This document shows positions 8,553 through 18,462 of a stretch of DNA of 64,000 bases, piece by piece. The translations under genes were made by a program, and so were the position numbers. The notes below the pieces were generated by a model. It worked only from the letters and a program-made list of their open reading frames with translations, ran no database searches and was not told the origin of the DNA. The number at the start of each line of letters is the position of its first letter. Position 1 is the first letter of the stretch. This stretch comes from Staphylococcus durrellii (GTDB taxonomy: Bacteria > Bacillota > Bacilli > Staphylococcales > Staphylococcaceae), in assembly GCF_015594545.1 (NCBI RefSeq), contig NZ_JADIIO010000001.1, forward strand, positions 1,302,001 to 1,366,000, read 5' to 3'.

Positions 8553-9512
8553 ATGTATAATATAATTCATTTTGTGCAGTCACAAGCACACGACTATAAA
8601 TCACAAAAAAGCATATATAATATTATCACAGGCAAAAAGTCACATCAAACGTTTTTTGATGCTGCAAGTCAAAATCTACTTTCATTATATCACAGCTTAC
8701 CTAACTTAAAATATCCGTCATTTGAGCGATTTTCTAACGACATTAGTAAATTAGATAAAAATTTTGAGTTAATAACTAACCCTAGATTTACATACGACAG
8801 TTTAATCAATACTTTTAGTGCCATTCAGTTATTGACGCAAACCGTCTCGAACATAGAGCATGATTATAATCACTTTATACCAACTTCGCAACATCAATTT
8901 ATCCAGCAACGTGTAAAAAATATTTATACATATATTAAAGATCAAAATTTATTTGACCAATATAAAGAGGAACTAAAGCAGTTATTTTCGAAACTTTATC
9001 AACAAAATGGACAAACGTACTTACACTACTATCTACAAGGTTATGAAGAAAGCATGTATACAAGACAACAAGTAAGTTTAATTGAAAATATTCCTCACCA
9101 CCATTTAAAAGAAGTAGAATATAAAGAATTAATTACATTGATAAATCAATTAGAAGATATAAACAATTATCCGATATTAAATAACTTAATTGTACTCCCA
9201 TCACTACTAAACAAAACGGAAGTAACATTAAATTGTTTGACTCGTGGTTATTCCATTACACAAATACAACAGCATCAAAACGTAAAGATAAACACAATAG
9301 AGGATCATTTATTAGAATTATTTATAAAAGGTTATTTAAAAGATTATCATATATATATTTCTGAAGAAGCTATTACGGAGTTTTGGCCATATTATTTAGC
9401 CCATCGTGACGAACGCTTACGTTTATTTAAAGAATATTTTCCAGCATATAGTTATTTTCAACTTAAATTAATGATTATAGGTATAGAGAGAGGTGATTTC
9501 AATGTTACATGA
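8553..9512 (+). CDS. RecQ-associated helix-turn-helix protein (YpbB-like)
   Basis: 319 aa, of uncertain function. The start is the ATG at 8553 after GAGGAG; an upstream TTG (8526) has no ribosome-binding site. The bulk is helical without a recognised enzyme motif. The C-terminal part (about residues 225-270, SITQIQQHQNVKINTIEDH) looks like the HTH_40 domain that elsewhere ends RecQ proteins. It overlaps recQ by 11 nt, as ypbB does in Bacillus. A split arrangement, with this protein supplying the accessory domain missing from the short RecQ, is a reasonable inference. Confidence 0.75.
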   Translation: MYNIIHFVQSQAHDYKSQKSIYNIITGKKSHQTFFDAASQNLLSLYHSLPNLKYPSFERFSNDISKLDKNFELITNPRFTYDSLINTFSAIQLLTQTVSNIEHDYNHFIPTSQHQFIQQRVKNIYTYIKDQNLFDQYKEELKQLFSKLYQQNGQTYLHYYLQGYEESMYTRQQVSLIENIPHHHLKEVEYKELITLINQLEDINNYPILNNLIVLPSLLNKTEVTLNCLTRGYSITQIQQHQNVKINTIEDHLLELFIKGYLKDYHIYISEEAITEFWPYYLAHRDERLRLFKEYFPAYSYFQLKLMIIGIERGDFNVT

Positions 9513-10881
9513 AGCACTCAAAAAATGGTTTGGATTTGAAAGTTTTAAAAAGGGACAAGAAGAAATAATTTCAAATGTATTAAACCATAAACATACTTTA
9601 GGTATTTTACCTACTGGTAGTGGTAAAAGTTTATGCTATCAGTTACCAACCTATATTAATAAAAAACCTACTTTAGTTGTTTCACCATTAATTTCCCTTA
9701 TGGACGATCAGGTTATGCAAATGAAAATAAATGGTGAAACATCGGTCAGCTGCGTTCACTCAGGAATGGATGAACAAGAAAGACAATATAATCTAGCAAA
9801 AATAAAATCCAGTCGTTTTATCTTTTTAAGCCCTGAATTTTTATTACAACCTTTCAACGCAAAATTATTAACTAAGTTAGACTTGGGGCTCATCGTTTTA
9901 GACGAAGCTCATTGTTTATCCGAGTGGGGCTACGATTTCAGACCACATTATGCGCTAATAGGAAAAATCACACGCCAATTTCCTCAGGCAACTATATTAG
10001 CTTTGACAGCAACCGCCCAACCTTATTTACTTAATGACATTAATCACATGTTAAATGCTAATTTAACAGAAATTAAAACGACCATGAATAGAGATAATAT
10101 ATCACTGTCACATTTAAATTTTGACAGTGATGAAACAAAGTTAACATGGTTATTGGATTTTATTAAAAATTCTGGACCAACTATTATTTATGTTTCCTCC
10201 AAGAAAATATGTTTAAGTTTAGCACAAGCTATTTATGATGAAGGCTACTTAACAGGTATATACCATGGAGATTTATCTTATCAAGAAAGACATACAGTAC
10301 AACATCAGTTTATAAGCAATGAAATTCCTATAATCGTAGCTACAAGTGCTTTTGGAATGGGTATTAATAAAAAAGATATTAGAACGATTATACATTTTCA
10401 TATACCTACAAGCCCTTCCAGCTATATGCAAGAGATAGGTAGGGCTGGTCGTGATGGTGAGATAAGCCAAGCAATCAGTCTGTATCAACCTGATGACAGC
10501 TATTTATTAGAAACTCTACTTTTTACAGATAGTGTAACTTCAGATGATATAGCATTATTTGAGACCGGAGATTTAATCGATCCAATTAAATTAGAAATGT
10601 TAGAAACATTAAGTAGTTATTATTCCATTCATGAGTTGACCACTATATTTAACAAATCGTTGCAAAGAAAACAATTAGCATATAAAAAAATGATTAATTA
10701 TAAAATGCTAGATACATGTCGACGTAGTTTTTTACTAGCTTATTTTGGTGAATACAATATTAAGAAACCATCTTATTGTTGTGATAATGATACACATTTG
10801 AAAAAATTAACAATATATAATAAAAAAAAAGTAAAACGAAAAATGGATTATAATGAGAAGTTACAGAATTTATTCAATTAA
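9502..10881 (+). CDS. recQ: ATP-dependent DNA helicase, short RecQ type (RecS-like)
   Basis: Superfamily-2 3'-5' DNA helicase. 459 aa from the ATG at 9502, which follows AGAGAGAGGTG; the GTG at 9493 lies inside that site. Walker A is ILPTGSGKSLCYQLP, the aromatic-rich DEAH motif is DEAHCLSEWGYDFRPHY, and motif VI is QEIGRAGRDG. A Cys cluster (TCRRS and SYCCDND) after motif VI marks the RecQ zinc-binding subdomain. It is short: the winged helix appears reduced and there is no HRDC domain. It overlaps the upstream HTH gene. Confidence 0.9.
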   Translation: MLHEALKKWFGFESFKKGQEEIISNVLNHKHTLGILPTGSGKSLCYQLPTYINKKPTLVVSPLISLMDDQVMQMKINGETSVSCVHSGMDEQERQYNLAKIKSSRFIFLSPEFLLQPFNAKLLTKLDLGLIVLDEAHCLSEWGYDFRPHYALIGKITRQFPQATILALTATAQPYLLNDINHMLNANLTEIKTTMNRDNISLSHLNFDSDETKLTWLLDFIKNSGPTIIYVSSKKICLSLAQAIYDEGYLTGIYHGDLSYQERHTVQHQFISNEIPIIVATSAFGMGINKKDIRTIIHFHIPTSPSSYMQEIGRAGRDGEISQAISLYQPDDSYLLETLLFTDSVTSDDIALFETGDLIDPIKLEMLETLSSYYSIHELTTIFNKSLQRKQLAYKKMINYKMLDTCRRSFLLAYFGEYNIKKPSYCCDNDTHLKKLTIYNKKKVKRKMDYNEKLQNLFN

Positions 10882-10919
10882 TATATAATTACTTTACTTC
10901 ACTTTTTAAAACAAGCTAT

Positions 10920-10953
10920 AATACAATCTATAAAAGGGTTTTATTGTATTTTC
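10920..10953 (+). terminator. Weak hairpin between recQ and ebpS
   Basis: An 8-bp AT-only stem AATACAAT / ATTGTATT followed by TTC. It may be a weak recQ terminator; the same stretch contains TATAAT/TACAAT sequences that could serve an ebpS promoter. Confidence 0.3.
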
Positions 10954-11029
10954 ATTTATTTCACATACATATTTACCATTAAGTAGGGTATAACTTTGTA
11001 TAAAAAACTAAAAAGGAAGGATGATGATT

Positions 11030-12562
11030 TTGTCTAATAATAATTTTAGAGACGATTTTGAAAAAAATCGTCAATCAATTGATCCAACTGAGCATAATGA
11101 CAAATCAGACGACTCAATTGAACAAGATTCAGAACAACATACTGATAATGCTAGCGAAAAAGCAGATGAACAATTCCCTCCAAGAAATGCGCAACGTAGA
11201 CAACGTAGTAGAAATACCGCTACAAATCAACAAGAAGACGAACAAGACTCATTACATGATGAAGAGCATGATTCACAAGAGTCAGACGCTCAAAATACTG
11301 ATGAAAATAATACTACTGATGAAAACAACCAAGAAGCTAGTAACGGTGCCGGCAAAGGGGTTGCTGGTGGTGTAGTAGGTGGTTCTGCAGTAGAATCTTC
11401 TAAAGATTCTAAGGATTTACATCACGACGACAACAACAAGCAGCCAAATCCAAATGAAGAACATTCAGCTAAAGATGATAATGAAGATTTCGACGACAAA
11501 AATCATCTTGATGATGAACAAAAAAATAATGATTCTAAAAAAGGCAAAAAAGGTGCTGCAGTCGCAGGTGGTGGTGCTGCAGCTGCAGGTGCTGGCGCTT
11601 ATGCAGCTAAGAAACATCAGGATAACAAAAATGAAAGTTCTGATGTTAAACATGATTCTAATGAAAAAGATGATGACACCAATGAGAACAAAGATACAAA
11701 AGATGAAACAGAAAATACAAATAAATCTAAAAAAGCTGGCTTAGGCGGTGCAGTTGCTGGAACTGGAGCAGCTGCTGCAGGTAGCGCAACTGCTGCTAAA
11801 GCTAGTGGTTCAGGTGCCAATAATGGTGGTTCTGGTAATAATGGTAATAACAATAACAATAACAATGACAATAATAATGATGATAATAACGGTAACAAAA
11901 AGAAGAGCTTCTTAGCTAAGTTATTACCAATATTAGCAGCCTTATTAATATTAGCAGCTATCGCTATTTTTGCAGGTATGGCCTTAACAGGTGGTAACAA
12001 CGGTAGTGATAAATCTGATGATAATAAAACTGCACAAAAATCAGATAAAGACTCTAACAAAGATAAGAAATCTGATAGCGACAAAGACAAAAACGATAGT
12101 GATGACAAAGCTAACAAAGACAGCGATAATGGCAATAACAACAGTGGTTCAGACAGTGACAATAATTCATCTACTGATAATCAATCTGGTGATAACAATA
12201 ATTCATCTGCTGATAATCAATCTGGTAATGACAATAATTCATCTGCTGATAATCAATCTAGTGATGACAATAATTCAAATGCATCAGATAATAATAGTCA
12301 AGACCAACAGAATAGTCAATCTCAACAAAACAATCAATCTGATCAAAATGCTAACTCAAATCAAAACGCTTCAAACAGCAGCAATTCTCAAAATAACAGT
12401 CAAGGACAACGTACGCATACGGTAGAAGGTCAAAACTTATACAGAATTGCAATTCAATATTACGGTGAAGGTTCACCAGAAAATGTTGAAAAAATTAGAA
12501 AAGCTAACAACATTCAAGGTAATGACATTCATAACGGCCAACGTCTTGTAATTCCACAATAA
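11030..12562 (+). CDS. ebpS: EbpS-like cell-surface protein with C-terminal LysM
   Basis: Membrane-anchored surface protein homologous to the S. aureus elastin-binding protein EbpS. 510 aa from a TTG at 11030, 9 nt after AAGGAAGG; the two ATGs at 11021/11024 abut the ribosome-binding site. The start [17 protein letters not shown] and the [10 protein letters not shown] segment match EbpS. An acidic N-terminal half carries three Gly/Ala-rich blocks. A transmembrane helix (about residues 291-315) is followed by a D/S/N-rich spacer with a 12-residue repeat and a LysM domain (about 460-510). The TNSHQD elastin-binding hexamer of S. aureus is absent (PTEHND at that site), so elastin binding is not assured. 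Confidence 0.9.
   Translation: MSNNNFRDDFEKNRQSIDPTEHNDKSDDSIEQDSEQHTDNASEKADEQFPPRNAQRRQRSRNTATNQQEDEQDSLHDEEHDSQESDAQNTDENNTTDENNQEASNGAGKGVAGGVVGGSAVESSKDSKDLHHDDNNKQPNPNEEHSAKDDNEDFDDKNHLDDEQKNNDSKKGKKGAAVAGGGAAAAGAGAYAAKKHQDNKNESSDVKHDSNEKDDDTNENKDTKDETENTNKSKKAGLGGAVAGTGAAAAGSATAAKASGSGANNGGSGNNGNNNNNNNDNNNDDNNGNKKKSFLAKLLPILAALLILAAIAIFAGMALTGGNNGSDKSDDNKTAQKSDKDSNKDKKSDSDKDKNDSDDKANKDSDNGNNNSGSDSDNNSSTDNQSGDNNNSSADNQSGNDNNSSADNQSSDDNNSNASDNNSQDQQNSQSQQNNQSDQNANSNQNASNSSNSQNNSQGQRTHTVEGQNLYRIAIQYYGEGSPENVEKIRKANNIQGNDIHNGQRLVIPQ
12158..12280 (+). repeat. 36-bp tandem repeat inside ebpS
   Basis: Three full copies (12158-12193, 12194-12229, 12230-12265) and a partial fourth encode DNNSSxDNQSG-type units. 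Copies differ at a few bases. Such repeats can change copy number by slippage and alter spacer length between the membrane helix and LysM. Confidence 0.85.
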
Positions 12563-12585
12563 GACAGAAATTTAATATGATCATT

Positions 12586-12623
12586 AGAGGAAAATCATTT
12601 CATATGATTTTCCTCTTTTTTTA
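12586..12623 (+). terminator. Terminator after ebpS
   Basis: A 13-bp perfect stem AGAGGAAAATCAT / ATGATTTTCCTCT with a 5-nt loop and a following T run. Confidence 0.9.
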
Positions 12624-12736
12624 TTAAATGAGCTTAAAAGAGCTTTATAGAAGTAATTATTTTATAAAAATTTATAAAAAATTAGTACTATCAGTTCGAA
12701 TTAGTGATAATTTATTATATTTTCAATATCTAATGT

Positions 12737-12764
12737 TTGGAATTCATCTCATAATTGGTATAAT
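12737..12764 (+). promoter_or_regulatory. Putative bdr promoter
   Basis: -35 TTGGAA (12737-12742), 16-bp spacer, -10 TATAAT (12759-12764), about 30 bp before the bdr start. Confidence 0.55.
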
Positions 12765-12793
12765 ATACTGGTGATTAAAGGAGGCATAAGCAT

Positions 12794-13780
12794 ATGCAAA
12801 CGGTAGAAAGTATCATCATCGGTGGCGGACCATGTGGTCTAAGTGCTGCCATAGAACAAAAGAAAAAAGGAATTGAAACCTTAGTAATTGAAAAAGGCAA
12901 TGTTGTTGAAGCAATTTATAATTATCCAACACATCAAACATTTTTTTCTTCAAGTGATAAATTAAGTATCGGAGATATTCCGTTTATAGTTGAAGAAAGC
13001 AAACCACGTAGAAATCAAGCATTAGTTTACTATAGAGAAGTGGTAAAACATCATCAACTAAATATTCATGCCTTTGAAGAAGTGCTAACTGTAAAGAAAA
13101 TAAATAATCGTTTTACTATTACGACTACCAAAGATGTTTACGAATGTAGATTTTTAACAGTAGCGACAGGTTATTACGGTCAACATAATCAATTAGAAGT
13201 TGAAGGTGCTGAATTGCCTAAAGTCAAGCATTATTTCAAAGAAGCACACCCATATTTTAATCAAGACGTAGTCATTATAGGTGGCAAAAACTCAGCTGTT
13301 GATGCTGCGTTAGAATTAGAAAAGGCGGGGGCAAACGTTACTGTTATTTATCGTGGCAATGAATATCCAAAAGCAATAAAACCATGGATATTACCAAATT
13401 TCGAATCATTAGTACGTAATGAAAAAATAGAGATGCTATTTGATACTGATGTCGTAAAAGTAACAGAAGAAACAGTAGTATATGAACAAAATGGACAAAC
13501 GTATGAAATTTCGAATGATTATGTATTTGCCATGATTGGTTATCATCCAGATTATGATTTCTTAGAATCAATCGGCATTGAAATCAATACGAATGACTAT
13601 GGTACTGCGCCTGTTTATAATAAAGAGACATACGAAACGAATATCGAAAATTGTTTCATTGCTGGCGTTATTGCCGCTGGTAATGATGCTAATACGATTT
13701 TTATAGAAAATGGTAAGTATCATGGTGGTATAATTACACAAAGTATACTATCTAAAAAGCAAACACCGCTCGAAACATAA
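12794..13780 (+). CDS. bdr: Bacillithiol disulfide reductase (YpdA)
   Basis: FAD/NADPH-dependent reductase of the thioredoxin-reductase-like fold that reduces bacillithiol disulfide in staphylococci. 328 aa. The FAD-binding motif GGGPCGLSAA contains the conserved Cys14 reported as essential in YpdA. The NADPH-binding motif is IIGGKNSAVDAAL, and the ATGYYG and GVIAAGNDANT blocks are also present. The classical CxxC redox pair of thioredoxin reductase is missing, as expected. AAAGGAGG precedes the ATG. The window also encodes BshA and BrxA of the same pathway. Confidence 0.92.
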   Translation: MQTVESIIIGGGPCGLSAAIEQKKKGIETLVIEKGNVVEAIYNYPTHQTFFSSSDKLSIGDIPFIVEESKPRRNQALVYYREVVKHHQLNIHAFEEVLTVKKINNRFTITTTKDVYECRFLTVATGYYGQHNQLEVEGAELPKVKHYFKEAHPYFNQDVVIIGGKNSAVDAALELEKAGANVTVIYRGNEYPKAIKPWILPNFESLVRNEKIEMLFDTDVVKVTEETVVYEQNGQTYEISNDYVFAMIGYHPDYDFLESIGIEINTNDYGTAPVYNKETYETNIENCFIAGVIAAGNDANTIFIENGKYHGGIITQSILSKKQTPLET

Positions 13781-13816
13781 AAAAAGATTGTGTCTTTTAT
13801 AGACACAATCTTTTTT
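13779..13816. terminator. Bidirectional terminator between bdr and ansA
   Basis: Near-perfect hairpin AAAAAGATTGTGTCT / AGACACAATCTTTTT with a 5-nt loop, flanked by A and T runs, serving both convergent genes. Confidence 0.93.
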
Positions 13817-14789
13817 ATAGTTGGGACTCAAAATATGTTTTTAACTGTCGCGCAGTTAGTTGATTACTTAGTCCTACTAATAATTTTAAGCGTGCTTTGG
13901 GTCCATTCAAGCCATTTGAGAATATAACACCCTTTTCTGCTAATGTTACACCTCCGCCTTCGTATGCATAAATAGGACCTACAATGCCATTAAATGATCT
14001 AGATACTAAAACAATAGGTATATTTTTATTTAAGCAAGCTTGCAATCCATCTAAACAAGTTGGTGGTAAATTCCCTTGTCCAAGTGCTTCTATAATAAGA
14101 CCATCCACTTCATTTTCGCTATGAAAATTTAATACATCATTATTCATACCCATATAAGCTTTTACTAGGGGAATGCTCAGCTCGTGATCAATGTTAGACA
14201 ACACTTTTTTATCAAAAGGTCTATGGTGAAACTGAACGCTATTTTTAGTTACGACCCCTAACGGACCATGGTTAGGGCTTTGAAAAGTATTTGTATTAGA
14301 GGTATGTGTTTTTGTTACGTTTCGCGCAGTATGTATTTCATCATTAAATACAACCATAACCCCCATATTCTGAGCTTCATCTGTAGTTGCTACTCTAATT
14401 GCAGCAATAAAATTATATAAACCATCTGATCCTATTTCATTAGAAGAACGCATCGCACCTGTAATAACAATTGGTTTAGATACTTTTAAAGTTAAATCTA
14501 GTAAATACGCTGTCTCCTCAAGTGTATCCGTACCATGCGTTATGACATAACCATCATAAGTTTGCTCTTCTTCAGCTTGATCAATAACATGCTTCAATTG
14601 TTGCACATCAATAATTTGCATATGAGGAGAGGGAATATTAATGGGAGTAATCTCTGTAACTTCTGCATATTGACCTATGAATTGTGCATGTTTAGTAATT
14701 GGATTATCGTCGTTAGTTATTACTTTATTGGATTCATCTTGAGACATGCTAATCGTCCCACCGGTATGAATAACAAGAAGTTTTTTCAT
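13815..14789 (-). CDS. ansA: L-asparaginase, type I
   Basis: Hydrolyses L-asparagine to aspartate and ammonia in the cytoplasm. 324 aa from the ATG at 14789, which follows TAGGAGGAAAC; the ten extra upstream codons have no ribosome-binding site. The two catalytic threonine regions are present: VIHTGGTISM at the N-terminus and YVITHGTDTLEETAYLL. No signal peptide is visible, which argues for the cytosolic type I enzyme. It is divergent from cmk, with a short 79-bp gap. Confidence 0.93.
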   Translation of the reverse strand: MKKLLVIHTGGTISMSQDESNKVITNDDNPITKHAQFIGQYAEVTEITPINIPSPHMQIIDVQQLKHVIDQAEEEQTYDGYVITHGTDTLEETAYLLDLTLKVSKPIVITGAMRSSNEIGSDGLYNFIAAIRVATTDEAQNMGVMVVFNDEIHTARNVTKTHTSNTNTFQSPNHGPLGVVTKNSVQFHHRPFDKKVLSNIDHELSIPLVKAYMGMNNDVLNFHSENEVDGLIIEALGQGNLPPTCLDGLQACLNKNIPIVLVSRSFNGIVGPIYAYEGGGVTLAEKGVIFSNGLNGPKARLKLLVGLSNQLTARQLKTYFESQL

Positions 14790-14844
14790 GTATAGTTTCC
14801 TCCTAGTTTTAAAATACATATTTATGATAAAATATTATTCATAA

Positions 14845-15528
<684 letters not shown>

Positions 15529-15637
15529 AACAAATTGTCAATCCAATATTATAACTATTTTAAAAAATAGCATGCTACGTTTATTATTTATTTGTATTAG
15601 GGTAATTAAATAATATCTATCAAATAAAGTTAATTGC

Positions 15638-15735
15638 AATAGTTAAAATAATCAACTAAATTTTGACTTGATATATATTGAGTTATTTAAAATTTTAACT
15701 ATTTGAAATGTCACCTTAATTAAAGTGGTATTTCT
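15638..15735 (+). repeat. Inverted repeats between cmk and rpsA
   Basis: Two inverted repeats. AATAGTTAAAAT (15638-15649) is perfectly complementary to ATTTTAACTATT (15692-15703), 12 bp with a 42-nt spacer. GAAATGTCAC (15706-15715) matches GTGGTATTTC (15726-15735) with two mismatches or wobbles. They sit upstream of the rpsA -10, so they could be an operator or a structured 3' end of the cmk transcript. No T run follows. Confidence 0.5.
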
Positions 15736-15759
15736 TGACAATTTAGTGACTTTGTAAGA

Positions 15760-15768
15760 TGTTATAAT
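15760..15768 (+). promoter_or_regulatory. rpsA promoter, extended -10
   Basis: TGT-TATAAT (TG at 15760-15761, TATAAT 15763-15768), 29 bp before the start. A TTGACA at 15735-15740 is present but 22 bp away, too far for an ordinary -35/-10 pair. Confidence 0.5.
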
Positions 15769-15796
15769 TATGTAGTGTAATAAGGAGGCAGACAAG

Positions 15797-16978
15797 ATGA
15801 CGGAAGAATTCAATGAATCAATGATTAATGACATTAAAGAAGGTGACAAAGTTACCGGAGAAGTACGTTCTATTGAAGACAAGCAAGTCATTATAGACGT
15901 TAATGGTGGTAAGTTCAGTGGTATTATTCCTATCAGTCAATTATCAACACACCATATTGATAGCCCTAATGATGCAGTTAAAGTAGGCGATGAAATTGGT
16001 GCTTATGTAACTAAAATTGAAATTGACGAAGAAAACGAAACTGGCACTTACATTTTATCTAAACGCCAACTTGAAACAGAGAAATCTTACGAATTTTTAC
16101 AACAACAGTTAGACAATAATGAAACTATTGAGGCTAAAGTAACTGAGGTAGTTAAAGGTGGACTCGTCGTTGATGTTGGTCAACGCGGCTTTGTACCAGC
16201 TTCATTAATTTCCACTGATTTCATTGAAGATTTCTCTGATTTTGAAGGACAAGTATTGAAACTTAAAGTTGAAGAACTTGATCCTGAAAATAATCGTGTC
16301 ATTCTTAGTCGAAAAGCTGTAGAAGAAGTAGCAAATGCTCAGAAAAAAGATGAGTTATTGCAATCACTAAATGAGGGCGATGTTATTAATGGTAAGGTTG
16401 CGCGTCTAACTAATTTTGGTGCTTTTATTGATATCGGTGGCGTAGATGGACTTGTTCACGTATCAGAGTTAGCTCACGAACATGTTAAATCACCTGAAGA
16501 CGTTGTATCTATTGGTGATGACGTAAAAGTTAAAATAAAATCTGTTGATAAAGATAGCGAAAGAATTTCATTATCAATCAAAGATACTTTACCTAGTCCA
16601 TTTGAGTCAATTCAAGGTCAATTTAACGAAGGTGACGTTATCGAAGGTAAAGTTGCTCGATTAGCAAACTTTGGTGCTTTCGTTGAAATTAAGCCAGGTG
16701 TTCAAGGTTTAGTTCATATTTCTGAAATTAGTCACAAACATATCGGTACTCCAAGCGAAGTACTAGAAGCTGGTGACGTAGTAAGCGTAAAAATACTAGG
16801 TATTGATATAGAAAATGAGCGCATTTCTCTTTCTATTAAAGCGACGCTGCCTAATGAAGATGTAGCAGAAAGCGATGATGCTACAACTAAGGCTTATCTA
16901 AGTTCAAATGATGACGAAGAAGATAATCCAACTTTAGGTGATGTTTTCGGAGATAAATTAAAAGATTTTAAATTTTAA
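15797..16978 (+). CDS. rpsA: S1 RNA-binding domain protein (30S ribosomal protein S1 homologue)
   Basis: 393 aa with four S1 domains, starting at about residues 15, 105, 192 and 278. Each has the OB-fold pattern, for example GKVARLTNFGAFIDI and GKVARLANFGAFVEI. Four-domain S1 homologues are usual in Firmicutes, against six in E. coli, and their contribution to translation initiation is less clear. The ATG follows AATAAGGAGGCAG. The C-terminal tail is acidic. It is a single-gene unit with its own terminator. Confidence 0.9.
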   Translation: MTEEFNESMINDIKEGDKVTGEVRSIEDKQVIIDVNGGKFSGIIPISQLSTHHIDSPNDAVKVGDEIGAYVTKIEIDEENETGTYILSKRQLETEKSYEFLQQQLDNNETIEAKVTEVVKGGLVVDVGQRGFVPASLISTDFIEDFSDFEGQVLKLKVEELDPENNRVILSRKAVEEVANAQKKDELLQSLNEGDVINGKVARLTNFGAFIDIGGVDGLVHVSELAHEHVKSPEDVVSIGDDVKVKIKSVDKDSERISLSIKDTLPSPFESIQGQFNEGDVIEGKVARLANFGAFVEIKPGVQGLVHISEISHKHIGTPSEVLEAGDVVSVKILGIDIENERISLSIKATLPNEDVAESDDATTKAYLSSNDDEEDNPTLGDVFGDKLKDFKF

Positions 16979-16990
16979 TATTAACTTTAA

Positions 16991-17025
16991 TTAATCTTGT
17001 CTTATTATTTAAGACAAGATTTTTA
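16991..17025 (+). terminator. Terminator after rpsA
   Basis: A 12-bp perfect stem AATCTTGTCTTA / TAAGACAAGATT with a 5-nt loop and a T-rich tail. Confidence 0.85.
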
Positions 17026-17134
17026 TTTATGTCAAAATTTTTACGTTATTTATAGTGGCTATCAAAATATCTTTTTCTTTATGTTTACCATATGATAAAA
17101 TTATAGAGATTCAAAATAGAGAGGAAGTTAGTTT

Positions 17135-18445
17135 ATGACTAAACCTATAGTTGCAATTGTAGGCAGGCCAAATGTCGGTAAATCTACAATTTTTAATAGA
17201 GTAGTAGGTGAACGTGTTTCCATCGTAGAAGATACTCCTGGTGTAACGAGAGACCGTATTTATTCTACCGGGGAATGGTTGACACATGAATTTAATATTA
17301 TTGATACGGGCGGTATTGAAATCAGTGACGCGCCATTCCAAACACAAATTAGAGCGCAAGCTGAAATTGCAATCGATGAAGCTGATGTAATTGTTTTTAT
17401 GGTAAACATTAGAGAAGGATTAACTCAAAGTGATGAAATGGTCGCTCAATTGTTATATAAATCAAAAAAACCTGTCGTTTTAGCTGTTAATAAGGTAGAC
17501 AATCCAGAGATGCGTAACGAGATTTATGATTTTTACGCTTTAGGCTTTGGAGAGCCTTATCCAATTTCAGGTTCACATGGTCTTGGTCTAGGAGATTTAC
17601 TAGATGCCGTAGTAGAGCATTTCAAAGATGAGGAAGAAGATCCATACGATGATGAAACGATTAGACTTTCAATTATTGGTAGACCTAACGTAGGTAAATC
17701 AAGCTTAGTTAATGCAATATTAGGCGAAGAGAGAGTTATCGTGTCGAACGTTGCAGGTACAACTCGTGATGCAGTGGATACGCAGTATACTTATGATGAT
17801 CAGGATTATGTTTTGATTGATACAGCAGGAATGCGTAAAAAAGGTAAGGTCTATGAATCCACGGAAAAATATTCAGTCCTAAGAGCGCTTAAAGCAATAG
17901 AACGTTCAAATGTTGTATTAGTAGTAATTGATGCCGAACAAGGTATTATCGAGCAAGATAAACGGGTAGCTGGATATGCACACGAAGAAGGAAAAGCAAT
18001 AGTTATTGTAGTTAACAAATGGGATACGGTCGATAAAGAAACAAATACAATGAAAAAATTTAAAGATAAAGTGCGTCGTGAATTCCAATTTTTAGATTAT
18101 GCTGAGATTGCGTTTGTGTCTGCTACTGAACGACAACGTTTAAAAACGCTATTCCCATATATTAAAGGAGCTAGTGAGAATCATAAAAAACGTGTACAAA
18201 GTTCTACTTTAAATGAAGTTGTAACTGATGCCATTTCAATGAATCCAACTCCAACTGATAAAGGACGCAGATTAAATGTATTTTATGCTACTCAAGTAGC
18301 AATCGAACCACCTACATTTATTGTCTTTGTGAACGACGTAGAACTGATGCATTTTTCTTATAAACGCTATTTAGAAAATCAAATTCGTGATGCATTTGGA
18401 TTTGAAGGGACACCAGTGCATATCGTGCCAAGAAAGAGAAATTAA
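17135..18445 (+). CDS. der: GTPase Der (EngA)
   Basis: Essential double GTPase needed for 50S ribosomal subunit maturation. 436 aa with two tandem G domains. First P-loop [12 protein letters not shown] at residue 9, with DTPGVTRDR and NKVD. Second P-loop [12 protein letters not shown] at about 183, with [21 protein letters not shown] and NKWD. The C-terminal KH-like domain includes [19 protein letters not shown]. The start has AGAGAGGAAG upstream. gpsA follows after 17 nt. Confidence 0.96.
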   Translation: MTKPIVAIVGRPNVGKSTIFNRVVGERVSIVEDTPGVTRDRIYSTGEWLTHEFNIIDTGGIEISDAPFQTQIRAQAEIAIDEADVIVFMVNIREGLTQSDEMVAQLLYKSKKPVVLAVNKVDNPEMRNEIYDFYALGFGEPYPISGSHGLGLGDLLDAVVEHFKDEEEDPYDDETIRLSIIGRPNVGKSSLVNAILGEERVIVSNVAGTTRDAVDTQYTYDDQDYVLIDTAGMRKKGKVYESTEKYSVLRALKAIERSNVVLVVIDAEQGIIEQDKRVAGYAHEEGKAIVIVVNKWDTVDKETNTMKKFKDKVRREFQFLDYAEIAFVSATERQRLKTLFPYIKGASENHKKRVQSSTLNEVVTDAISMNPTPTDKGRRLNVFYATQVAIEPPTFIVFVNDVELMHFSYKRYLENQIRDAFGFEGTPVHIVPRKRN

Positions 18446-18462
18446 ACACGGAGGGGAAATTG

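Noticed and set aside
11617-12162. 181-codon Leu/Ser-rich frame on the - strand inside ebpS
   Set aside because: It is the antisense reading of the Asp/Asn/Ser/Lys repeats of ebpS. Low complexity keeps stops out; there is no ribosome-binding site and no family resemblance.
12158-12280. Regular 36-bp repeats that could be mistaken for a CRISPR array
   Set aside because: Copies are directly adjacent without unique spacers, are in frame within ebpS and encode a protein repeat; no cas genes are present.
11058-12425. Three + strand open frames (11058-11375, 11454-11744, 11991-12425) within ebpS
   Set aside because: Alternative-frame readings of low-complexity DNA, giving Ile/Lys/Thr-rich nonsense proteins without start signals.
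15735-15768. TTGACA with TATAAT as a normal sigma-A promoter for rpsA
   Set aside because: The spacing is 22 bp, too long for a standard promoter; the TGn extended -10 explains it better.
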